NCBI GenBank assembly: GCA_038203955.1
Contig: JBBRDK010000034.1
Span: 1-35,764, forward strand
From: JALYUA01 sp038203955
GTDB lineage: Bacteria > Acidobacteriota > Thermoanaerobaculia > UBA5066 > Gp7-AA6
DNA length: 35,764 nt
Direction of reading: 5' to 3'
Below are positions 7,808-15,291 of the stretch, in pieces. The notes beneath the pieces were generated by a model. It was not told where the DNA came from and made no database searches. It worked only from the letters and a program-made list of their open reading frames with translations. Positions within the stretch are counted from its first letter, which is position 1, and the number at the start of each line of letters is the position of its first letter. A program made the translations under genes and the position numbers.

Positions 7808-9112
7808 TTAGAACGCCACTCGGAGGCTGAACGCAAAAACGTTCACGGCTTCCTTGAAAGTTCCGTAGAAGTTGTCATTCGAACGGCCGCGGTTGTCCCG
7901 GTCGTGGACCTTCAGATAAAGGTCCGAGATATCGATGCCCCAGTGATCCGTGCCGAAGCCAAAGCCGACGGAGTAGCCGTCGCGGTCGTTGTCGGCGAGC
8001 AACGGGCCGATGTCTTCCGTCGGCATGGGCGTCTTGTCGCGGTAGTAGCCCGCGCGAAAGGCCATCGCCCCGAACTTCTTCTGGAGACCGATCCGATACG
8101 CCCAGGAGTTGCGCCACTCATCGTCCCGGTGGAGGTCCCGGCCGGGCAGGTCCGGAAAATGAATGTCGAGCGTCTTGAAGCTCGTCCACTGCGTCCAGTC
8201 GGCCTCGAGAGACACGAGGAAATCCCCCGGGAACGTGAACGCGGTCCCCAGATTCAGGGTGGCCGGGAACTCGATCTTCGTCTCGACGGGGTGGGAGTCC
8301 TTCGGAATCTGGGGGGCGACCAGGGCGTCGAAGGGCGTGTTCGTCAGGCGCTGCTGGAAGTTGGCGGTGCCTTCATAGTCGATCTTGATCCGGCTGCGGT
8401 AGGCGGCGCCCACCGAGAACTGGGGGATCGGTTTGAACAGAATCCCCGCGTTCCACCCCCAGCCGTGGTTGTCCTGAATCTCGCTGTTCAACTTGACGTG
8501 GGCGACGTCCACGACCGAGTTGGTCAGGGGATTGATCGCGGCGTTGTTGCGCTCGAGCTGAACTTTGGAGAACCGGTAGTCCGCCCCGACGGCCACCGAG
8601 AAGGTGGGCGTCGCCTGGAACGAGAAGACCGGGTTTAAGTCCACGGTCTGAATGACCGCGTTCTGCGACACGAAGCGTCCACTGAACGTCTCGGGGTTGT
8701 CCCAGCGAAATCCCAGCCCGTAAGGAGAGTTGATCCCGAGGCCGAAGTTGAGCTCGTTGGTCAGAGGAACGACGGCGTAGACGTTGGGGATGACGAACGT
8801 CGTGCTGTGCTGCTTCTCCGAGACGCCGTTGCCCGGATAGGGATTCGAGCCTTCGAAGTCCCCCTTGACCTTGGTCAGGAACTCGGCGCCGATCTGCGCC
8901 TCGAAGTGCTTCTGCCAGCCGAGGCCGGCGGGGTTGTAGAAGATCGCGGAGGGATCATCGGCGACGGCGGTGAACGCGAGGCCCATACCGGTCGCCTTCG
9001 CGCCCTGTGTCATGACCTGGAATCCGGCGGGGAAGGCGGGTGTGGCCGCGAGGAAGGCGGCGAGAGCGAGAGGAAGGGAGATCCGATTCAATCGGAACCG
9101 GGGTCTTTTCAC
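7808..9112 (-). CDS. FadL/OmpP1/TodX-family outer-membrane transporter
   Basis: A 434-residue beta-barrel protein. It has a signal peptide ending near ATPAFPA, then the N-terminal hatch region GFQVMTQGAKATGMG, and the family signature ADDPSAIFYNPAGLG. Alternating amphipathic strands follow to a C-terminal aromatic residue (SLRVAF), as expected for BAM-dependent insertion. Known members pass long-chain fatty acids or other hydrophobic compounds across the outer membrane, so the host has a diderm envelope. The start is GTG 9112, with AGAGGAG about 9 nt upstream. It is the first gene of a two-gene operon with the SGNH lipase. Confidence 0.93.
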   Translation of the reverse strand: MKRPRFRLNRISLPLALAAFLAATPAFPAGFQVMTQGAKATGMGLAFTAVADDPSAIFYNPAGLGWQKHFEAQIGAEFLTKVKGDFEGSNPYPGNGVSEKQHSTTFVIPNVYAVVPLTNELNFGLGINSPYGLGFRWDNPETFSGRFVSQNAVIQTVDLNPVFSFQATPTFSVAVGADYRFSKVQLERNNAAINPLTNSVVDVAHVKLNSEIQDNHGWGWNAGILFKPIPQFSVGAAYRSRIKIDYEGTANFQQRLTNTPFDALVAPQIPKDSHPVETKIEFPATLNLGTAFTFPGDFLVSLEADWTQWTSFKTLDIHFPDLPGRDLHRDDEWRNSWAYRIGLQKKFGAMAFRAGYYRDKTPMPTEDIGPLLADNDRDGYSVGFGFGTDHWGIDISDLYLKVHDRDNRGRSNDNFYGTFKEAVNVFAFSLRVAF

Positions 9113-9162
9113 GGTTTTGCACTCCTCTGAAGTACTCGCGAAGTAAGCGGTGATTCAGTCAA

Positions 9163-9190
9163 TCTTTACCTTCGGCGTAACGAAAGTCAA
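9163..9190 (-). promoter_or_regulatory. Candidate promoter of the fadL-lipase operon
   Basis: Minus strand: TTGACT (9190-9185), 16-bp spacer, TAAAGA (9168-9163), about 50 nt upstream of the GTG start. A second TTGACT lies at 9162-9157 but without a good -10 box. On the opposite strand TAGAAT (9232-9237) may be the -10 box of the divergent kinase gene, 9 nt before its GTG. Confidence 0.35.
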
Positions 9191-9246
9191 AGAACTTCCG
9201 GCAGGTTCCGCTTCCCGTTCGCCGCCCCCGATAGAATCGAAGGACC

Positions 9247-11349
9247 GTGCCCCGCGACAGCAACACGCCGACGACCGCCGGGCCGTTGGACGCCACGTCC
9301 GGCCCCGACCGTCCGTTGACGACGGGCACTCTCCTCGGCGGCCGGTATCGCATCGAGTCGGTGCTCGGGTTCGGCGGGATGGGCGTCGTCTACCGCGCCC
9401 GCGATCTGAAGCTCGATTGCGACATCGCCCTGAAGCGGATCCGGCCGGACCGGGTCTCCCCCGAGCGGCGCGAGACCCTTCGGCGCGAAATCATCCTGTC
9501 GCGCCGCGTGACCCACGAGAACGTCTGCCGCGTCTTCGACCTCGTCGAATTGAACGGGGAAGAGTTCGTTTCGATGGAATATCTCCCGGGGCGGACGCTG
9601 AAGGACGTCGAGGACGAGCAGCGGATGCTCCCTCTCGGCCGCGGCCTCGCCATCGCGAAAAAGATCTGCCGGGGGCTGGCGGCCGCGCACCGCATCGGCG
9701 TTCTGCATCGGGATCTCAAACCCGAAAACGTGATCGTCGGGAACGACGACACACCGAGGCTGATGGACTTCGGCATCGCCGTCGAGAGCGCCGTCTACCG
9801 CGGTGAAAAGGAAGACACCGTGCCGGGAACGCCCCAGTTTCTGGCCCCGGAGCTCCTCCGCGGAGAGGCCCCGAGCATCCGGACTGACATCTACGCGATG
9901 GGCGTGCTCCTCTACGAAATGTTCACCGGCCAGGTCCCCTTCGACGACCCGGACACGGCGCGACTCGTGAGGCGCGTGATCTCGGAGGCCCCTCCGAAGG
10001 CGGCGACGCTGCGGCCGGACCTGCCGCCGGAGCTCCTCGGGATCCTGGACCGCGCCATCGCGAAGGACCCCCAGACGCGCTTCCCCGATGCCGACTCTCT
10101 CGGGGACGCGATCGCCTCCTTCGAAGGGCAGGTGCTGGAGCGCGTCCTGGCGGAAGTGTCGGTGACGCGCGCGAAGATGGTCAAGCTGATGGTCATCCTC
10201 GAGGCCAACAAGGCGCTCGCCGCCACGTTCGACCCGACGGAGATCCTGCGCATCATCTTGAAGACCGCCACCTCCGAGACCGACGCGGAGCGCGGCACGA
10301 TCTTTCTCCGGGAACGCGGCGCCGATGAGCTTGTCAGCCAGATTCTCGAGGGAGGCGCCGTCGCGCCGATCCGTCTTCCGATCGGCCGCGGAATCGCCGG
10401 GACGGTCGCGCGGACGGGGGAATCGATTAGCATCGCGGACGCCTACAAGGACCCGCGCTTCGACTCGCAGACCGACCTGACGTCCGGGTTCCAGACGCGG
10501 ACGATCCTGGCGGCGCCCCTGAAGACGCCGAGCGGCGAGATCGTGGGGGTCGTCCAGCTCCTGAACAAGCGCAACCGGAGCTTCACCAAGGAGGACGAGG
10601 AATTCTTAGTCGAAGTGGGGACCCATTCGGCCCTGGCGGTCGAGAGCGTCCGCCAGCACGAGGCGGCGGTGACGGCCGCCCGCCGCGAGGGCGCGGTCCG
10701 GGTCCTCCGCAGCGCGCAGTCCCTGCTCGCCCCCCACGAATGGCCGGCGACCCCCGGCTTCGAGTCGGAGCCCCTCCGGTGGCGGTCGGAGGAGCTCGAC
10801 CTCGTCTCCTACGCGGTCGAGGGAGGGCCGGGCCTCGTCTCCTTTCTCCTGGTGGAGACCGCCCTCCCGGTCGAGTCGGCGCTCGGTGCTCTCCTTCGGG
10901 GCGTCACCGCCGGCCGCGAGAGGCTGTCCTCCTCGCCGGAGGAGGCGGTCGAGCGGGCGTTCGATGCCGACTCGTCGTGCGCCGCCTCCGCCGCGCGGTG
11001 GGAAGGCGACCGGATCCTGTTCGCCGCCGCGGGTCCCGGGGCCCAGATTCCCTGGCTCCTGCGCGAGGGGCGGCCGGTCCCCTTTCCGGCGTCCGAGGCG
11101 GGACGCGTGCGCCGCGCGGAGGCCCGCACGCAGCCGGGAGACATCCTGGTGCTCGCTTCGGCGGGGCTGTCCGCCATGTCCTTCCCTGGCAAGGCCGTCC
11201 CCCCCGAGAAATCCATCCAGCATTTCGCCCGGATCGCCGACGTCTCCTCGCTGGCGGGCGCCTTCGCCCAGGTGGTCGCGGAATGGAAGAAGGCCGGGGC
11301 GGCGGGAGCGCGCGACGTCCTCTTCCTCGCGGCGCGCCGGTCCTCGTGA
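9247..11349 (+). CDS. Hanks-type Ser/Thr protein kinase with GAF domain and PP2C-like C-terminus
   Basis: A 700-residue soluble kinase. The kinase domain spans about 33-300: glycine loop GFGGMGVVY (41-49), K63 in IALKRI, HRDLKPEN from H154, DFG from D174 and APELL. A linker precedes a GAF domain (about 325-475; FDPTEILRIILKTATSETDA to VQLLNKRNRSFTKEDEEFL). The last about 200 residues look like a degenerate PP2C/SpoIIE-type phosphatase domain (LDLVSYAVEGGPG, GDILVLASAGL); this part is tentative. No transmembrane segment is seen. The GAF domain suggests sensing of a cytoplasmic small molecule. Start GTG 9247 with AAGGA upstream. Its stop overlaps the GTG of the PhzF-like gene, so the two are translationally coupled. 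Confidence 0.9.
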   Translation: MPRDSNTPTTAGPLDATSGPDRPLTTGTLLGGRYRIESVLGFGGMGVVYRARDLKLDCDIALKRIRPDRVSPERRETLRREIILSRRVTHENVCRVFDLVELNGEEFVSMEYLPGRTLKDVEDEQRMLPLGRGLAIAKKICRGLAAAHRIGVLHRDLKPENVIVGNDDTPRLMDFGIAVESAVYRGEKEDTVPGTPQFLAPELLRGEAPSIRTDIYAMGVLLYEMFTGQVPFDDPDTARLVRRVISEAPPKAATLRPDLPPELLGILDRAIAKDPQTRFPDADSLGDAIASFEGQVLERVLAEVSVTRAKMVKLMVILEANKALAATFDPTEILRIILKTATSETDAERGTIFLRERGADELVSQILEGGAVAPIRLPIGRGIAGTVARTGESISIADAYKDPRFDSQTDLTSGFQTRTILAAPLKTPSGEIVGVVQLLNKRNRSFTKEDEEFLVEVGTHSALAVESVRQHEAAVTAARREGAVRVLRSAQSLLAPHEWPATPGFESEPLRWRSEELDLVSYAVEGGPGLVSFLLVETALPVESALGALLRGVTAGRERLSSSPEEAVERAFDADSSCAASAARWEGDRILFAAAGPGAQIPWLLREGRPVPFPASEAGRVRRAEARTQPGDILVLASAGLSAMSFPGKAVPPEKSIQHFARIADVSSLAGAFAQVVAEWKKAGAAGARDVLFLAARRSS

Positions 11350-12314
11350 AGCATCGCTTCGTTCTGGTCGACGTCTTCGCGGACCGCGCGCTCGCGGGCA
11401 ATCCTCTCGGCGTATTTCCTCGGGCGGAGGCCATTCCGGAAGAGCTTCTCCAGCCGGTGGCGCGCGAGATGGACCACGCCGCCACGGCGTTTCTCTTCCC
11501 CTCCCCGATTCGCGGCGCGCTCTTTCGCCTCCGCATCTTTTCGCGGGAGCGGGAGATCGGGTTCGCGGGACATCCCGCCCTCGGAGCCCACTTCGTGCAT
11601 GCCACGGAAAACCGGCTCCCGCTGGAGGAGCCCGTCACCCGCGTGGCCCACGAGGGCCGCGAGGGACTCGTCCACGTCGAGCTTCTCGTCGAGGGAGGGC
11701 GGATCGGCATGCTCCGCCTCCGCCAGCGCCCCCCGAAGGTCGGCCCGCGTCTGCCGGAAGAAGACGTGGCCCGCGTCGCCCGGGCCCTGGGGCTCGAGGA
11801 AGAGGCGCTCCAAGCTACGAACCAGCCGCTCCGCGTCGCGTCGACGGGGCTTCCCTGCCTGATCGTCCCGGTCGCCACGCTCGACGCCCTCGGCCGGGCG
11901 GCGCCCCGCTACGGAGCGCTTCGGGAGGTCGCCGAGCCCCTCGACGCGACCATCGTCTACGCCTTCACGAAGGAGACGCGCGACGCGGGCGCGAGCGCGC
12001 ACGCCCGCGCCTTCGACACGGTCGGAGCCTCCGAGATCCCCGGCGCGGGAGCCGCGGCCGGAGCCCTGGCCGCCTATCTCGTATCGCAGGCCGCGGTACC
12101 CGTCAGCCCCGTCACCTCGCTCTTGATCGAGCAGGGCCATGCGCTCTCACGCCCATCCTCCCTCTACGTCGAAGTCCACGTCGGCCCGGAGGAGACGGCG
12201 CCCGCGGGCCGCCGGGAGACCGCCAACGGAACCGGCCGGCGTCTCTCCGCGATCCGGGAGGTGATTCTCGGAGGAAGAGTCATCCGGGTGGGAGAAGGAA
12301 ATCTGGAGTTCTGA
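11346..12314 (+). CDS. PhzF-family isomerase-like protein lacking the usual catalytic Glu
   Basis: A 322-residue protein of the PhzF/diaminopimelate-epimerase-like fold. Family marks are the N-terminal VDVFADRALAGNPLGVF, EIGFAGHPALGAHFV and, in the second half, GASEIPGAGAAAGALAAYL. In characterised members the motif S-E-T-x-F carries the catalytic Glu (Glu45 of PhzF). Here it reads AATAF (45-49), so Ala46 replaces Glu, and the second-half motif is also divergent. The substrate is unknown and activity may differ or be lost. The start is GTG 11346, overlapping the kinase stop (GTGA); a run-in from the other frame gives longer ORFs that are not credible. It probably belongs to the kinase operon. 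Confidence 0.85.
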   Translation: MKHRFVLVDVFADRALAGNPLGVFPRAEAIPEELLQPVAREMDHAATAFLFPSPIRGALFRLRIFSREREIGFAGHPALGAHFVHATENRLPLEEPVTRVAHEGREGLVHVELLVEGGRIGMLRLRQRPPKVGPRLPEEDVARVARALGLEEEALQATNQPLRVASTGLPCLIVPVATLDALGRAAPRYGALREVAEPLDATIVYAFTKETRDAGASAHARAFDTVGASEIPGAGAAAGALAAYLVSQAAVPVSPVTSLLIEQGHALSRPSSLYVEVHVGPEETAPAGRRETANGTGRRLSAIREVILGGRVIRVGEGNLEF

Positions 12315-12349
12315 CGGGAAACGGGAAACGGGAAACGGGAAACGGGAAA
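12315..12349. repeat. Heptamer array (CGGGAAA)x5 directly after the PhzF stop
   Basis: Five exact copies of CGGGAAA starting at the base after the TGA at 12312-12314. Same 7-base period as the other intergenic arrays. Confidence 0.92.
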
Positions 12350-12365
12350 AACGAAGAGAAAACAC

Positions 12366-12392
12366 AGGAGGTTCCCGAGCCTCCTCATTTTT
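12366..12392 (+). terminator. Rho-independent terminator of the kinase-phzF operon
   Basis: Stem AGGAGG (12366-12371), 8-nt loop, CCTCCT (12380-12385), followed by CATTTTTCC. It lies 50 nt downstream of the PhzF stop, beyond the heptamer array. Confidence 0.65.
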
Positions 12393-12420
12393 CCGAATCT
12401 TTGGACGGAGCGTTTCCCGT

Positions 12421-12455
12421 TCTCAACGCTCAACGCTGAACGCTCGACGCTCAAC
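12421..12455. repeat. Heptamer array (GCTCAAC-like)x5 overlapping the DUF488 stop
   Basis: Units TCTCAAC, GCTCAAC, GCTGAAC, GCTCGAC, GCTCAAC. The last unit contains the TGA of the minus-strand DUF488 reading frame (12453-12451). Confidence 0.85.
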
Positions 12456-13015
12456 CTCCCCACAACATCCCTCCGTCATAGACGACCCGGTCGCCGTCCA
12501 GGCGCGCGAAGTCGGGAAGAGCCCGGCGGCGCGCTTCGCGCTCCGACAGGATCTCGAAGACCTCCCAGCCCCGCCGCGATCAGCGCGTCGGCGATGAGGG
12601 AGCGGTGGCATCGCCACGGAAGCGCTTCGGCGCAGAGGATCGCGGTGAACGTATCGTGCGCGAGCGCCTCGAGCGCCTCGAGGGGGCCCAGGAATTCCGG
12701 CGTGTCCATGTAGTCCGCGTAGCCTCGAAACGCCTCGACGCGCCACGCGGTGTGCGGAGAATCGGGCCGCGCCTTGCGGCGCCCGCCGAGCTCCGGCATT
12801 CCGACGTACGCGACTCCCGCGGCCGGCAGGCTCACCGCGAGAGCGGCGCCAGCAAAGTGCGGCCACTTGCGCGACGCGGGATACCGCCGGACGTCCACGA
12901 CCTGCTTCACCTGATGCGCCGCCAGCAGCGCGGTAAACGCGTCGAGAGGCCGATTGGAGTGCCCGACGGTGGCGATGGAGGCCCGCCCGGCCGAATCAGA
13001 ATCGGAGCTGGTCAG
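12451..13015 (-). pseudogene. DUF488 family gene, frameshifted and without a normal start codon
   Basis: The frame begins with the DUF488 signature IATVGHSNRPLDAFTALL (Ile codon at 12976-12974) and VVDVRRYPASRKWPHF, and continues to CAEALPWRCHRSLIADALI. At 12567-12573 the frame is lost. Removing one base from the G4 run restores the expected tail GWEVFEILSEREARRRALP followed by DFARLDGDRVVYDGGMLWGG and a TGA at 12453-12451. Upstream the frame is open to about 13,027 but holds no ATG, GTG or TTG; CTG at 13015 is the only candidate. It is squeezed between two heptamer arrays. Either decayed or affected by an assembly error. DUF488 proteins have no settled function. Confidence 0.75.
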
Positions 13016-13020
13016 AGCTC

Positions 13021-13137
<117 letters not shown>

Positions 13138-13145
13138 CTTTTTCC

Positions 13146-14933
13146 CTAAGGCAACACCGCAACGGCCAGCGCCCCCGGCCCGCCGTGCGCCCCGAGGGCC
13201 GGACCGCACTCGACGATCATCACGTCGGACTCGGGATAGCGCTCGCGTATTTCGCGGGCGATCGCGTCCGCCAGGGACGGCGCGTCGCAGTGCGCGACTC
13301 CGAAGCGCCGGGCGGACGTTCCGACGTCGGCCGCCTCGAAGAGCAGCTTCATCATGCGGGCGCGGGCGGCCGCAAACCCGCGCGCCTTCACGACAGGCTC
13401 CGCCCTGCCTTCCGGAGTGATGGTCAGCACGGGCAGGAGACCGAGCAGCGTCCCGATGAACCCGCTTACGGGCGAGACGCGTCCCCCGCGCACGAGGTGC
13501 TCGAGCGTGGGAACGGCAATGAACAGGCGGGTGCGGTCCACGGCGTCCCGGGCGACGGCGGCGACCTCGGCGGCGGATTTGCCCGCGGCGGCCGCCTCGG
13601 CGGCGGCCCGAACGATCAATCCGAGGCCGACGGAGACGTTGCGGCTGTCCACGTGGTCGATCGTCGCGTTCTTGACCGACCGCCCGCCGACGATGGCGGC
13701 CTGGTGCGTGCCGGATACCGCCGCCGAGAGGTTCACCGAGACGAGAGCGCCCGCGTGGGTCGCCACGTTCTCGAACACCTGGGTGAAATCGGCGGGCGGC
13801 GGCTGCGAAGTCTTCGGCGCGACGTCGGTCACGGAGAACCGGGCGTAGAACTCCGAGGGCATGATCGTTACCTTGTCCAGGTAGTTCTCCGAGCCGAAGT
13901 AGACGCGCACCGGGACGACGCCGATGCCGAGCTCCTCGATCAGCGTGGGGGGCAGATCGCACGTGGAGTCCGTGACCACGCCGACCCGCGACGCGCGATT
14001 CTGGTCGAACCGCGTCTCGTGCTGCGCGTGCATGTCCTCGATCTTCGTCTGCGCGACCTCTCCGAGCCGCGCCATCAGCCCGAAGAGGCGTTCGGGCTCG
14101 TTCGTGTGGACGTGAAGGCGCACCCGCGTGGCTCCGCCCGCCACGACGATCGAGTCCCCGAGGAGGGCGGCCTCGCGCCGGAGAGCGTCGCGGTCGATGC
14201 GGTCCCCTTCCAGGAGCACCTCGGTGCAGTATCGGAAGAGAATCGACTCCGCGGTCCTGTCGAAGATCGCCGCCTTCACATCTTCGGCGGGCGCCTCGAC
14301 GACCCCCCCGCGCGCGGCCTCGCGAAGGTAACGGACGATGCCTTCGAGGAGATAGACGAAGGCCTGCCCGCCCGCATCCACGACTCCGGCCTTCGCCAGC
14401 GCCTTCATCTGCTTCGGCGTGTTCTCGAGCGACTTCTTCGCCTCGGCCAGGGAGTCGGGGAGGAGCTGCGCGAAATCCGCGACGTCGCGGGCGCGCCGGG
14501 CGACATAGGCGGACCAGTCGCGGATCACGGTCAGGATGGTCCCCTCGACGGGCCGCGCGATCGCGCCGTACGCCGAGTCGGACGCTCGGACGACCGCGGC
14601 GCCGAAGTCGCCGGCGGAGATCCGCGGGCTGTCGGGAAGCCCTTCGGAGAAGCCGCAGAAGAACTGCGCCAGGATCGCTCCGGAGTTGCCGCGCGCTCCC
14701 CCCACGGCCTCCTCGGCGAGGGCGCGCGACATCTCGCGGATGTGACGCTGGCGAACCCGGGAGATCCCCGCCGAGATTTTCTGGAGCGTCGAGGCGACGT
14801 TCGTTCCGGTGTCCCCGTCGGGGACCGGAAAGACGTTGATCTTGTTGAGAGGCTCGGCGCGATCCGCAACGAAGCGCGATCCCGCGATGACCGCCCGCGA
14901 GAGGCGGCGGCCGTCGAGGTACCGGATGGCCAT
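13146..14933 (-). CDS. DhaL/DAK2-DegV fusion (FakA-FakB-like fatty acid kinase in one chain)
   Basis: A 595-residue protein. Residues 1-200 are a DhaL (DAK2) ATP-binding domain with NVFPVPDGDTGTN (33-45; Asp39 and Asp41 are the expected metal ligands) and GGARGNSGAILAQFF. Residues about 205-305 match the FakA/YloV middle part (ILFRYCTEVLLEG, VRLHVHTNEPERLF). From about 313 a DegV/FakB lipid-binding domain starts with VGVVTDSTCDLP and continues with VVPVRVYFG and LEHLVRGGRVSP. In Firmicutes FakA phosphorylates fatty acids carried by separate FakB proteins; here kinase and carrier are fused. Start ATG 14933, sharing one base with the TGA of the zinc-ribbon gene (TGATG). Last gene of the gcv operon. 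Confidence 0.9.
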   Translation of the reverse strand: MAIRYLDGRRLSRAVIAGSRFVADRAEPLNKINVFPVPDGDTGTNVASTLQKISAGISRVRQRHIREMSRALAEEAVGGARGNSGAILAQFFCGFSEGLPDSPRISAGDFGAAVVRASDSAYGAIARPVEGTILTVIRDWSAYVARRARDVADFAQLLPDSLAEAKKSLENTPKQMKALAKAGVVDAGGQAFVYLLEGIVRYLREAARGGVVEAPAEDVKAAIFDRTAESILFRYCTEVLLEGDRIDRDALRREAALLGDSIVVAGGATRVRLHVHTNEPERLFGLMARLGEVAQTKIEDMHAQHETRFDQNRASRVGVVTDSTCDLPPTLIEELGIGVVPVRVYFGSENYLDKVTIMPSEFYARFSVTDVAPKTSQPPPADFTQVFENVATHAGALVSVNLSAAVSGTHQAAIVGGRSVKNATIDHVDSRNVSVGLGLIVRAAAEAAAAGKSAAEVAAVARDAVDRTRLFIAVPTLEHLVRGGRVSPVSGFIGTLLGLLPVLTITPEGRAEPVVKARGFAAARARMMKLLFEAADVGTSARRFGVAHCDAPSLADAIAREIRERYPESDVMIVECGPALGAHGGPGALAVAVLP

Positions 14934-15208
14934 CACGGCTGAATCGGGGCCGGGGCGCCGGTCGCCGCGGTGGCTGGCTCGGCGGCGGTTCGATACTCCT
15001 CGGCGATCGCGGGCAGGCGCTCGAGATACAGCAGCACGACGCCGCAGCCCATGCAGGCCCACGGATACACGCGCTCGACCCCGAAGTCGAAGAACTTCCG
15101 CTTCCACGGTTTTTTCCAGAAGTAGAACGTGTATCCGGAGTTGTTGCTCCGCGACCGCACGAGCACTCCCCCGTTGCAGAGGGGACATTTCCGCTGGAAG
15201 TCCGTCAT
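14933..15208 (-). CDS. Small zinc-ribbon protein of unknown function
   Basis: 91 residues. Two CxxC pairs are visible, KCPLCNGG at the N-terminus and WACMGCGVVLLY in the middle, forming a probable four-Cys zinc ribbon. Between them is an aromatic/basic stretch (TFYFWKKPWKRKFFDFG), then an Ala/Thr/Pro-rich tail. I do not recognise the family. Start ATG 15208 is the only Met placed just before the first CxxC; longer frames would read through the 15,241-15,268 heptamer array. No clear Shine-Dalgarno. Its stop overlaps the start of the DhaL-DegV gene, so the two are coupled. Confidence 0.7.
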   Translation of the reverse strand: MTDFQRKCPLCNGGVLVRSRSNNSGYTFYFWKKPWKRKFFDFGVERVYPWACMGCGVVLLYLERLPAIAEEYRTAAEPATAATGAPAPIQP

Positions 15209-15240
15209 GCCGGACAGCAAGGATATCTGAACGTGCGGGC

Positions 15241-15268
15241 CGGGAATCGGAAATCGGGAATCGGGAAT
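15241..15268. repeat. Heptamer array (CGGGAAT)x4
   Basis: CGGGAAT, CGGAAAT, CGGGAAT, CGGGAAT, between gcvPB and the zinc-ribbon gene. Period 7 as elsewhere. Confidence 0.85.
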
Positions 15269-15291
15269 CGAAGGCGGAAATGAATGCCGGC

